Shown: piece by piece, positions 38,439 through 47,093 of the stretch | How positions within the stretch are numbered: position 1 is the stretch's first letter | Layout: every line of letters starts with the position of its first letter | Assembly (NCBI GenBank): GCA_025454975.1 | Contig: JALONK010000007.1 | Span: forward strand, 1-64,000 | Source of the DNA: Bacteroidia bacterium | Lineage (GTDB): Bacteria; Bacteroidota; Bacteroidia; UKL13-3 | Length of the DNA stretch: 64,000 bases | Reading direction: 5' to 3' | Notes under the pieces: model-generated | Told to the model about the DNA's origin: nothing | What the model saw: only the letters and a program-made list of their open reading frames with translations | Databases searched by the model: none | Position numbers and translations under genes: made by a program

Positions 38439-41231
38439 CTATTCAATAATTATTTTTCTAGTCTCAACATGTGTTTCGTAGCTAATTTGAATCAAGTATA
38501 ATCCGGGGGTGATATGGCTGATATCAAGGTTAACTAAATTGTTGTGATGATGTTGGTTGATAACTTCTTTGCCGGATAAATCAAGTAGCTTAATATGGGT
38601 AATGTTTTGTTTTAAAGCTTGTATATTTAAAGTGTTTTTTGCAGGGTTTGGATAGATATCACTAAAAGTTGAACTTGTTTCTTCAGTTAATCCGGAAGGT
38701 TGTTGATTATTACTTGAAGCAAGTTTAACATCAGTATATACAACATAAGCACCCGGTTGTAATGAGATGGTCATACCGGTATTTGTTACATTAATAGAAT
38801 CACCGGTTATGTAGTTATACCACCAACCGGTTTTTTGAAATCCTGGAGTTAGGTTTAAACTTACAACATCAAAATTCCCTGCAATCAAGGTATTCATACT
38901 ATCGTGGTTTACTTTTAAAATTTTACCAGTACCTGCAACATCATACGTGTAGTTATCGGAGCCGAAAGAAACATGCTGTTTTAATCGTGCCAACATACCT
39001 ACTTGGTTTAGTGTAGCCACTCGTTCACTATTACTTAAATATTCCCAACGGAATGGTTTATTACCTGTTCGTCCATTGGTATTTATAGATACTTCATAAC
39101 CTAACTCTCCACCTTGCCAAAGCATTTTAGGACCTTTTAGCGGCAATAATAAAGCATGGTATGCAGCCACACGCTTTAAAGCGTTACTTAAATTTTTAGT
39201 GCTGTAACCCCCGCTTGCATTTCCGAAATTTAACGTGGTGTGCATAATACGTTCTTCGTCATGACTTTCGGCGTAGGTTACCAAATTTGGGAAATTCCAG
39301 CCCCTCGATTTATAGTTACCCCAACTAAGGTTTGCTTTACTATTATTATATCCCATAGTTGCCTCAGCAAACGACTCAGTCATTTTGCCCCAAAGCATGA
39401 AGCCCATATTAGCTAAAACTGTTTCTTCCGAATTATCACCAAGGTGTTCAAGGATAAGATATGCATCAGGTGCATAGGTAATAATTTGACTACGGATTCT
39501 ATTCCAGATATCTACTCTTGATTGATCATAAGCACTCCATGCTCCAACATCTCCTAAGGTATTTTTTTGCGTAAAACCTTTTGATAAGTCAAAACGATAC
39601 CCGTCAATTTTGTACTCGGTGATCCAAAATTTCAATACCCTGTCGGTAAATTCTTTTACTATCTGTGCTTCATGATTATAGTCGTAACCAACACCAAAAG
39701 GGTGTTTATCAGTTTGGTTAAACCAAGGGTTTTGAGCGGTAGGTTGGCCAAAATCACCGGCTGCCGGATTAAAATACATACGCACTTGAGGATTTTGTCC
39801 GAATGAATGATTTAGTGCAATATCCAATACAACCGCAATACCATTGGCATGACATTCATCTACAAAAGCTTTGAAATCATTTTTTGTTCCATAGTACTTA
39901 TCCACTGCGAAATAGAACATTGGATTATAACCCCAGCTTTCATTCCCCTCAAATTCCATGATAGGCATAATTTTTACACAATTGGCCCCAACCCTTTTTA
40001 GATAACTTATGGTATCTCGTAGTGTTTTAAAATCGTGTCTACCTATAAAATCTCGAACCAATAATTCATAAATGACTAGTTTATCATTTAAAGGTTTTAC
40101 AAAATTGTTGGTCCTCCATGAATATTGTGGTTGTTCAATTTGTAATACCGATACCACTTCAGTGGTTTTACCGGTAGGGTACGGTTTAAGGTTAGGATAG
40201 GTAACAGCAGGAATCCATTGATCGTTCCAAGGGTCTAATAATTTTTCTGCATATACATCAGCAACCTTCAATTGTGCATCATCAATGCTATACTGAAACC
40301 CGTATTCTGTAGATTTATTTAATCCTGTTAAACTTATCCAATACCTGCTTCCATCAGGTGTTCTTTTCATCAAATATGATGGATGATACTCCCAATTATT
40401 AAAGTCGCCTATTACGTAAACATAATTTTTAAAAGGCGCAAACAATTGAAGAATTACTGTGCTGTCATTTATTACATTAATACCGTCGGTAATTCCTGCA
40501 GGGCTGTTTTCAATACTTGGATTTAAACGAGGCATTATGTAAGAGGTATCGTATGATTTTGTTCCATTTTTATCTCCTTCCAAAACAAAGGTTACCCTCG
40601 TATTACCGAAAGCTAATAACGTATTTTTATAAGATAAAGAAATACTGTTTTGAACGCTTGCAACTTGATTTCCATTGGCGAATAACTTTAAATTGGCGGC
40701 CGCTGAAGCACCTGCACTAACGTTAAATGAATCGGTTGCAGCAAAAAATGAAGCTTTAATTGGAGTGTTTATTTTAACTTGAAAATTTCCTTGGTTGATG
40801 TCGATAAATATATCACCGCCGGCACTTGTTTTTCCTGTCTTTGAACCATCAGTATTTCTGAATACGAATGCTAATCGCAATACAGTTTCGTTAGCAGGAA
40901 CTCCATAAAATGTTCTGATGTTTCCAATATTCAGTACATATTGATTACTGCTACCAATTCTGGTTAATAATGCTTTGGGTAAATTCGTTGTCCAAGTTGC
41001 AATTACATAACGCCAATCTGATGAAGATGTACTGGCAGATGTAATTACACCCGTATGTGCGTAGATGGTTGATTGACCTAATAATCCGGCATTTCCCTGC
41101 GACGCATCAAATGTAATGACTACATTATTATCATCTGCTGTTGCAAATGAAGGGGCTATCGAAATTAATTGCGCATGACTAACAGATGCGATAAACGAAA
41201 ATAAAATCCCAAACAATAAATGTTTTTTCAT
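38439..41231 (-). CDS. T9SS-secreted GH13 alpha-amylase-family enzyme
   Basis: This 930-residue protein has a signal peptide (to about residue 20), two N-terminal beta domains (about 22-245), a CBM48-like domain (about 255-345, VYVIGDFNNWEYHPSYLMKR), then a GH13 barrel. The four GH13 regions are intact: DIALNHS (470-476), DGYRFDLSKGF with nucleophile D548, LILEHLGD with acid/base E595, and AESHDEE with H657 and D658. A small C-domain precedes the T9SS sorting domain (IYPNPAKNTLNIQA ... HVETRKIIIE). It should hydrolyse alpha-1,4-glucans at or outside the cell surface. It leads a three-gene unit with two CBM proteins. Confidence 0.92.
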   Translation of the reverse strand: MKKHLLFGILFSFIASVSHAQLISIAPSFATADDNNVVITFDASQGNAGLLGQSTIYAHTGVITSASTSSSDWRYVIATWTTNLPKALLTRIGSSNQYVLNIGNIRTFYGVPANETVLRLAFVFRNTDGSKTGKTSAGGDIFIDINQGNFQVKINTPIKASFFAATDSFNVSAGASAAANLKLFANGNQVASVQNSISLSYKNTLLAFGNTRVTFVLEGDKNGTKSYDTSYIMPRLNPSIENSPAGITDGINVINDSTVILQLFAPFKNYVYVIGDFNNWEYHPSYLMKRTPDGSRYWISLTGLNKSTEYGFQYSIDDAQLKVADVYAEKLLDPWNDQWIPAVTYPNLKPYPTGKTTEVVSVLQIEQPQYSWRTNNFVKPLNDKLVIYELLVRDFIGRHDFKTLRDTISYLKRVGANCVKIMPIMEFEGNESWGYNPMFYFAVDKYYGTKNDFKAFVDECHANGIAVVLDIALNHSFGQNPQVRMYFNPAAGDFGQPTAQNPWFNQTDKHPFGVGYDYNHEAQIVKEFTDRVLKFWITEYKIDGYRFDLSKGFTQKNTLGDVGAWSAYDQSRVDIWNRIRSQIITYAPDAYLILEHLGDNSEETVLANMGFMLWGKMTESFAEATMGYNNSKANLSWGNYKSRGWNFPNLVTYAESHDEERIMHTTLNFGNASGGYSTKNLSNALKRVAAYHALLLPLKGPKMLWQGGELGYEVSINTNGRTGNKPFRWEYLSNSERVATLNQVGMLARLKQHVSFGSDNYTYDVAGTGKILKVNHDSMNTLIAGNFDVVSLNLTPGFQKTGWWYNYITGDSINVTNTGMTISLQPGAYVVYTDVKLASSNNQQPSGLTEETSSTFSDIYPNPAKNTLNIQALKQNITHIKLLDLSGKEVINQHHHNNLVNLDISHITPGLYLIQISYETHVETRKIIIE

Positions 41232-41900
41232 ATCCTGTTGTGTGTGTTATAAAATCCTAGTAAGTGTAAAAATAACACTTAATATTAAACTCACAAATCA
41301 TTTTTGTTTTCTTAATGTGGCATTTGATGACAAAAGTTAAATTAACTTTATATGATTTCCCTCTAATACTCAGTATTTAATGGATGTTTGGTTGTTTAAT
41401 CACCGTTAAACAAACGAATTATTCAATGTTTACTACACTTTCGAATGCTTAAAAAATGTACTTGGTACACTTAATAAGCCTTTTGCATTACCTTTTCTCT
41501 TCAAATTGTTAAAAGATTATTGAAAAAATCCATAATGTTTATAGGATTGGGCAAGTTAATTTTAATCGATAAAATGGTTTTTATCATTTAGGATTAGGTT
41601 TAACCTCAAAAAAATCTGAATGTGATAACAATGATGTTAAAATATAAATTGGTGTGTACTTTGTTTTGTGTGCAAGTTTTATACTTAGTTTCTGGATATA
41701 AATTTATTTCCATAAAATAAAGATGAAAGCAAACAGGTTTATCTATTACACTAAACTTTTATTCCATTAGATTACATACTATTTATTATAAATCTATATC
41801 TTGTTGAAATTACTTGTATTATAAGTTGTTTAAAATTTTTATATCACTACCCTGGTTTTATTTTATTGGGATGTTAGATTATTCTGTATGTTATAGATCA
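41232..41900. promoter_or_regulatory. Long AT-rich upstream region of the amylase unit
   Basis: This gene-free stretch includes the promoter region of the amylase unit (minus strand). Visible elements are a palindrome TGTAC-TTG-GTACA (41457-41469) and a 25-bp sequence (41516-41540) that recurs in the upstream region of the S74 gene. The rest shows no coding signal on either strand. Confidence 0.4.
41516..41540 (-). repeat. 25-bp intergenic repeat, copy 1
   Basis: This sequence matches 44547-44571 at 24 of 25 bases. On the minus strand it begins with AAACATTATGG and can encode a tiny frame MDFFNNLLTI-stop from an ATG at 41533. It lies about 290 bases upstream of the amylase start codon, near a GTAC-centred palindrome. 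Confidence 0.55.
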
Positions 41901-41904
41901 AAAA

Positions 41905-41934
41905 AAAGACCACATCCTGAAAGGTGCGGTCTTT
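41905..41934 (-). terminator. Rho-independent terminator after the S74-chaperone gene
   Basis: The stem AAAGACC ... GGTCTTT is extended by a G-U and two further pairs. A run of A on the plus strand gives the U-tract for the minus-strand transcript. Confidence 0.82.
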
Positions 41935-41979
41935 TCAATTTAATTAAGTATCTAAACTTATTAACTTAATTTTAGTTAA

Positions 41980-43806
41980 CTATTTAACTAAAATCAGCTT
42001 TTCAGAATCAACTAGTTGTCCATCAACATACAATTCACATAAATATAAGCCTGATGGTAAGCCGCTACCCGAAAGAGTTACATTACCATTTCCTTTTTTG
42101 GTAATATCAACTGAAACATTTTCAGAACTTTTTTCAGAACGTAAAACAATTTTAGCAGTAGTTGCATTAGTATTTATTACATAATTTATAACTACAATAT
42201 CATTGAATGGATTAGGTGTTACTTGTTCAATTTTTCCTCTTGATTCAACTATAGGTGCATTAATGTTGCTGTTAACATTCGATTTCTGTTCTAGGTTAGA
42301 GAGTCTTAGGTTTAAGTCATTAATCATATTAATCAACTTGTTATTTTCTTCTTTTAGCTCTTCAATTTCTTTCTCATTTTCAGTGTTTATAGCACTAAGT
42401 TCTTTAAGTCCTTGAGTTAATACACCGAACAATTGGTTATAGTTAACAACTTTTGTTCCGTCTACGTTTGTACGAACCATTTCTGGAATTACTTTTTCTA
42501 AATCTTGGGCTAAGAAGCCAAATTGTTTCTCTTTAGAAAAATTTCTTCTCACTTTGGTACCATTTTCACTTATAAAGTAAATATCATCTTTATAAAAGTA
42601 AGTTACAGGATTTAATTGATTAATTAGTTCCATAGCATTATCAAATGCTTTTATTTCTCTTTTGAATGTTGCGTCAGAAGGAAACCAATTTCCACCTATT
42701 GATATTGCATCTCCGTTCAATTCAAGTTTGTATACTCCCCCAAAAAATCTACCATAATTACCAATAACCGTAGTTGTGTTTTGATTGAAATCTCCCAAGA
42801 CAACTGTATTATCGGTTTCGACTTTCGCTTCTGAACCAAGTGCAGTGCCATTTGTAATGGTACCGATTGTCATTGTCCGATTACCTAGTAAAACATTGTT
42901 GTTACCTGTATTTTCCGTTTGTAATCCTAAACATACATTATTGTCACCTGCATTTATCTTACTTAAGAAACCAAGTGTTATGTTATAGTCACCTGTTGAT
43001 TCTGACAAAAATCCTAGTTGGATATTACCTGTTCCTTTAACTTCCGAGTTATTGCCAAATAGTACATTTTGACTACCAGTTCCTTCGGCTTTATAGCCCA
43101 TTACTGTATTTTCATTACCAGCTAAATTGGTTAATATCCCAACAAAAGTATTTTTAGTTCGGTCATACATTACAGGAAGATTTGCTGAGCTATTCCCAAT
43201 ATATATATTTAAATTACCATCTTTATTCGCGTTGCCTGCGAATGCTCCAATAAATACATTACTCTGACCTGTTTCATTTCCAAATCCTAATCCACCTCCA
43301 GCACTCCAACCTATTGCAGTATTATATGATCCACCAACATTATTATGCAGGGCGTTTGATCCCACAGCAGTATTCCCGTTCATTTTAATGTATCTTCCAG
43401 CACCAGCTCCAACAACAGTATTATCTTTTCCACTTCTATTTTCAAAAAGCGCTGTATGTCCTACAACAGTATTCCATGTACCCGTATCATTATTTGCTCC
43501 ACTGCTTCTTCCAAGAAAAGTGTTGAAATTTCCTCTGTTAAATGGACCTGCATAAGTACCTAAATATACAGTTCCTAATGAATCTGTTCTGAGGATGTTA
43601 TCACCGTTTATTTTGTAACTTTTCCATGAGCTGATGTTAATGTCTCCATTAACGTCTAATTTAAAAGCAGGAGTAACTCCAATTCCGACTTTGTTGCTTG
43701 GGGTGTCTAATTCTACATTAGATCCGGTAGTTGTCCATTGAGCATTGGCACTTTGTGCAAAGGCAAATAAAATGGTTAGTACTGCAATTTTGGTTAACTT
43801 TTTCAT
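41980..43806 (-). CDS. T9SS-secreted protein with head-like repeats and S74 chaperone domain
   Basis: This 608-residue protein has a signal peptide (to about residue 22). Repeats over residues 80-350 follow the pattern G..N...G..A (NTAVGSNALHNNVGGSYNTAIGWSAG), like trimeric adhesin or tail-fibre stalks. A peptidase S74 intramolecular chaperone domain follows (about 377-465; S377 and K382 in PSDATFKREIK, then FGFLAQDLEKVIPEMV). Next are a coiled coil (about 475-520) and a T9SS type A sorting domain (VTPNPFNDIVVINYV ... LILVK). S74 domains drive trimer folding and often cut themselves off. A surface fibre is likely. Confidence 0.87.
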   Translation of the reverse strand: MKKLTKIAVLTILFAFAQSANAQWTTTGSNVELDTPSNKVGIGVTPAFKLDVNGDINISSWKSYKINGDNILRTDSLGTVYLGTYAGPFNRGNFNTFLGRSSGANNDTGTWNTVVGHTALFENRSGKDNTVVGAGAGRYIKMNGNTAVGSNALHNNVGGSYNTAIGWSAGGGLGFGNETGQSNVFIGAFAGNANKDGNLNIYIGNSSANLPVMYDRTKNTFVGILTNLAGNENTVMGYKAEGTGSQNVLFGNNSEVKGTGNIQLGFLSESTGDYNITLGFLSKINAGDNNVCLGLQTENTGNNNVLLGNRTMTIGTITNGTALGSEAKVETDNTVVLGDFNQNTTTVIGNYGRFFGGVYKLELNGDAISIGGNWFPSDATFKREIKAFDNAMELINQLNPVTYFYKDDIYFISENGTKVRRNFSKEKQFGFLAQDLEKVIPEMVRTNVDGTKVVNYNQLFGVLTQGLKELSAINTENEKEIEELKEENNKLINMINDLNLRLSNLEQKSNVNSNINAPIVESRGKIEQVTPNPFNDIVVINYVINTNATTAKIVLRSEKSSENVSVDITKKGNGNVTLSGSGLPSGLYLCELYVDGQLVDSEKLILVK

Positions 43807-44608
43807 AATTGGTTATGTTTATTTGTGTATATCGAAGTTAATAATAATTCTATGAAAACCAAGTAATTAAATTGTTATTATATTTGTATTTGATAAGTTG
43901 TTATTAGGGTTACTAAATATTTACGTTCGTATAATTACTATTCGAGAGGCTTTACGACTAACCTCTTATAATTGATCTGAAAACTTTAGCTAAAGGTTTA
44001 TAAAGTATTTTCTGTTTGTTATAATTTTACATCAATTGAAATTAAATATAACATGATTTGATAAAACAGTTTTAAATACTTGATTAATATTTTGATAATT
44101 TCAAGTAATAAAATTATTCGGGTCTATTACAGATAATACTAATTATATATTATCACTGTAAAACTCCCACTTATATATGCGTGACGTCCGTGTTATTATG
44201 CTTTTTAGTATACTAAACTTATCCATTTAGTTCATCTTATTGATTATACTGTAATTTGCGATTCATTGCTGGCTGAATTTAATCTAATTTAACACTGTAA
44301 ATTAGGATATTCATATAGCATTCTCTAGTAAATATATTAACTCAATCAACTGCTATCATACTTATGAATTATGTTTTACCGTCTTCTATTCTTTTAAAAA
44401 AATCTGAGATACTTTTGTATAAGAACTTAATTATATAAGTTTTTAATGGTTGTACCTAGTTTGGATATTTAATACAACATTTATTTTTTACACTCGTACC
44501 GTTGGTACGCATGAACGGATATATTTTAAGTTATAATTGATTATATATTATTGAAAAAAACCATAATGTTTGCATGTTAAAATTAGCATAAATTGCGGCT
44601 CTCATAAA
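43807..44608. promoter_or_regulatory. Long AT-rich upstream region of the S74-chaperone gene
   Basis: No gene is evident on either strand. The stretch holds a perfect palindrome CGTACC-GTT-GGTACG (44495-44509) and the second copy of the 25-bp repeat (44547-44571). It probably carries the promoter of the S74 gene (minus strand). The base composition is more AT-rich than in the flanking genes. Confidence 0.4.
44547..44571 (-). repeat. 25-bp intergenic repeat, copy 2
   Basis: This matches 41516-41540 with one difference. On the minus strand the ATG at 44564 opens MVFFNNI-stop, echoing the MDFFNN of copy 1. A GTAC-centred palindrome lies about 40-50 bases to its left, as in copy 1. Confidence 0.55.
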
Positions 44609-44638
44609 AAAAAGTGAAGCCTTTAGACTTCACTTTTT
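44609..44638 (-). terminator. Terminator of the polysaccharide cluster
   Basis: The stem AAAAGTGAAG ... CTTCACTTTT has an inner loop of about 10 bases and A/T runs on both sides. It lies about 30 bases after the last gene of the cluster. Confidence 0.85.
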
Positions 44639-44669
44639 AAGTTGACATAAAATAATGAATTAATAACTA

Positions 44670-45401
44670 CTATTCAAGCTTTTTAAGAAAGTTAATACAT
44701 GTCTGATAATATTCCCATAACTCAGGCATGATAACAAAATTTTCCGGATGAAAAAGCACAGCTATGCTCATTTGTTTCTCTACTGCTTGTTCTACCGTTT
44801 GATAAAATTGCATAAATACTTCTTCTGCCGGTTTATAAAAAAATGAATTATCGGATAGGATAGTAGGAACAGTATTTATTCCATGAGTGATGGAAGGTTG
44901 TTCAGGTAAACTTACTTTTCTTGCCTTACCCAAACTAAAATCTGTTAAAATGCGCTGCTGTTTTAAGGCCGGATATAAATGATCGGGATTAAATTTTAAA
45001 TAATGACTTCTGTGAAAGTGAATGGCATTACCTGTTAATTGTTGTAATGCGTTAACCTGTTTTACTATGGGTTCATGCATTACACTGTGTAAACCAATGG
45101 TTGCTCCATTTTCGCTAAGTTGCTTCAACATTCGCCTATAGCTTCTACAACGAATTGAATACCTTAGTCCATATCGTTTATAGGTATGACCGCTTTGTGC
45201 CCCCACTAGCCAGATTGAATTTATATCATGCAATAAATTAAACCTGTGTAATGCTTCAATTTGGTTTGTAAATAAATGCGTGTTAAATATATTGGTAAAG
45301 TTAATCCATTTTTTACCATGTGTTACCGATTTAATACAAGAATACGGATGCATCGGTGATATCCAATCTATATCATGTGTGATGTAAAACTGTTTCTTCA
45401 T
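44670..45401 (-). CDS. Polysaccharide-deacetylase-like protein
   Basis: This 243-residue protein resembles the NodB/CE4-type deacetylase fold: THDIDW near the N-terminus holds the catalytic/metal Asp pair, IGLHSVMHEP corresponds to the HxxxxH metal motif, and LFHPENF supplies the late His. CE4 enzymes remove N- or O-acetyl groups from glycans. There is no signal peptide, so it would act in the cytoplasm on a precursor or intermediate. It is the last gene of the cluster, 10 bases after the GNAT gene, and is followed by the terminator. Confidence 0.78.
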   Translation of the reverse strand: MKKQFYITHDIDWISPMHPYSCIKSVTHGKKWINFTNIFNTHLFTNQIEALHRFNLLHDINSIWLVGAQSGHTYKRYGLRYSIRCRSYRRMLKQLSENGATIGLHSVMHEPIVKQVNALQQLTGNAIHFHRSHYLKFNPDHLYPALKQQRILTDFSLGKARKVSLPEQPSITHGINTVPTILSDNSFFYKPAEEVFMQFYQTVEQAVEKQMSIAVLFHPENFVIMPELWEYYQTCINFLKKLE

Positions 45402-45411
45402 AGGATAGAGG

Positions 45412-46074
45412 CTAATCTATTGTTTTTGTCATGATATAGGAGACTTTTCCTTCTTCAACTGTAATTTTCCATCCATTTCTTTCATAAGATTGAATGGCTC
45501 TTGCATTTTCTTGGCGTACAGATAGGGAAAAAAATCTTGCACCCATTGCGTATGTGCGGTTCTCAAATTCCTTTATAAGTAGGGAGCCGATTCCTTTTTT
45601 ATGTAATGATGGCATAACCCCAATAACCACTAATCCTGCTTGTAGTTTTTTTTCGGGATTTAGTTGATGCGGAGGTGCAATAATTCCGGTTTTGGTTGAT
45701 TTTTTAAGCTTGAGTTTTCGTAATATATTGGTCCATATAAACTTGTATTTCGACAGTAACTCAGGATGAAATAACAGCCATGGCCTAAGCATTAGCGCAA
45801 TTACAGCACTGTTAAAACCAAATTGAGTCATCCCTGATGTTGCGCCATAAGCATCAGAACCATCCATAACGTATCCACCACAGTAACCTATACATTTTCC
45901 ATCTTCATTGATCCAAAAAATCACCTTGTTTTTACCACTTAAGTACCACCTCATCATATTACTTACAAAGTTAATTCCTAACTTACTTGTGAATGAATTA
46001 GGGAAGGCTGCAATATGACAGGCAGCAATGGCTTTTAAATCATCATTAGTTGCATCTTTAATTGTTGTATCCAT
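45412..46074 (-). CDS. GNAT-family N-acetyltransferase
   Basis: This 220-residue GNAT fold protein begins with TIKDATNDDLKAIAACHIAAFPNSFTSKLG. It has the acetyl-CoA-binding region LVVIGVMPSLHKKGIGSLLIKEFENRTYAMGARFFSLSVRQENARAIQSYERNGW, matching motif A (V.P..QxxGIG..L) and the terminal A..fYe..GW signature. It probably acetylates an amino sugar or other amine in the glycan pathway. Neighbours are a glycosyltransferase and a deacetylase-like protein. Substrate unknown. Confidence 0.82.
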   Translation of the reverse strand: MDTTIKDATNDDLKAIAACHIAAFPNSFTSKLGINFVSNMMRWYLSGKNKVIFWINEDGKCIGYCGGYVMDGSDAYGATSGMTQFGFNSAVIALMLRPWLLFHPELLSKYKFIWTNILRKLKLKKSTKTGIIAPPHQLNPEKKLQAGLVVIGVMPSLHKKGIGSLLIKEFENRTYAMGARFFSLSVRQENARAIQSYERNGWKITVEEGKVSYIMTKTID

Positions 46075-46090
46075 ATATATGTTATTATGT

Positions 46091-47077
46091 TTACCGGGAT
46101 ATAGTTCTCATATACTCCGGAATGGTTTTATTTAATATAATAATATTAAATAAGCCAATTAAATATCCCCATCCGTAAGAAAAATGAAGTATCAGAAAAC
46201 TGTAGAACAAGTAAAATATATTCCCTCGTTTAAATAAACTGTAATAGATTGATATACTCAATATGCTGAGCAAATAGATAGTGGATATCCCGCAAAACAA
46301 TAGTGGGTTAATCATGGAACTGAAAAATAATAGTAGTATAAAAAAAGGCGGAATCAATTGTCGAAACGATGTTATGCGCTGATGTTTGTAGTTTACAAAT
46401 ACCTTCCAAAATCCATATTGAAGATATTGTTTAAAAAAGGTGTTAAATGAAGAACGTACGATATAGGTAGAGGTAGCCTGATCTGTAATCCAAATCTTAT
46501 AGTTAGCCTTATGAATTCTGAAGCTAAAATCATCGTCTTGATTTCTGATGCAAGATTCGTCAAATGTACCAACTTCATCAAACAGTTGGCGGGGAAAAAC
46601 CGGAACGCTTACGGTATCAACAAAACCGGATGTTCTTAATGTACGGAAATTCGTAAGACCAACGCCAAATAACGAACTCATTGCGATTGCAATATTATTG
46701 GAAATGCTGTTGATCCCGGTTTGTTTAATTAAACCACCAACACATTTAATAGCCGATGATTTATTTAATATTAGTATGCAGTTTTCTAGGTATGTGTTGT
46801 TTAGTATACTTCTCGCACCACAAATAGCAATATATTCTCCCTTAGCTGCCTTTATTCCAATATTCATTCCCACAGGTGCAATCATTTTTTCATTCCTTAA
46901 TAAGGATACTTTGTTTTTATAAATGTTTGCTACAAGTTCATAAGTTCCGTCGGAACTCATTCCATCCACTACAATCACTTCTAATTTTTCACCCGAAGTT
47001 TGTTGTTGCAGAGCGGCGTCAATTGTTTGTTGTATATATGCCACTTCATTTTTACAAATGATGATGATTGAAATCAA
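46091..47077 (-). CDS. Family 2 glycosyltransferase with C-terminal membrane helices
   Basis: This 328-residue GT-A glycosyltransferase has the N-terminus ISIIIICKNEVAYIQQTIDAALQQ. A VDGMSSDGTYE segment carries the nucleotide-binding Asp, followed by NIGIKAAKGEYIAICGARS, and NQDDDFSFRIH gives the late acidic motif. Two or three hydrophobic helices close the protein (about 240-315), so it works at the inner membrane. The best start is a TTG at 47077: no ATG or GTG lies nearby in frame, and the family N-terminus begins exactly there. It follows a GT4 gene by 16 bases. Confidence 0.88.
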   Translation of the reverse strand: MISIIIICKNEVAYIQQTIDAALQQQTSGEKLEVIVVDGMSSDGTYELVANIYKNKVSLLRNEKMIAPVGMNIGIKAAKGEYIAICGARSILNNTYLENCILILNKSSAIKCVGGLIKQTGINSISNNIAIAMSSLFGVGLTNFRTLRTSGFVDTVSVPVFPRQLFDEVGTFDESCIRNQDDDFSFRIHKANYKIWITDQATSTYIVRSSFNTFFKQYLQYGFWKVFVNYKHQRITSFRQLIPPFFILLLFFSSMINPLLFCGISTIYLLSILSISIYYSLFKRGNIFYLFYSFLILHFSYGWGYLIGLFNIIILNKTIPEYMRTISR

Positions 47078-47093
47078 AAGTAGTAGATCTAAT

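Noticed and set aside
43807-44669. Short direct and inverted repeats in AT-rich intergenic DNA as a CRISPR array or insertion-sequence remnant.
   Set aside because: There is no regular spacing, no transposase fragment and no terminal repeats with target duplication; only the palindrome and the 25-bp repeat stand out.
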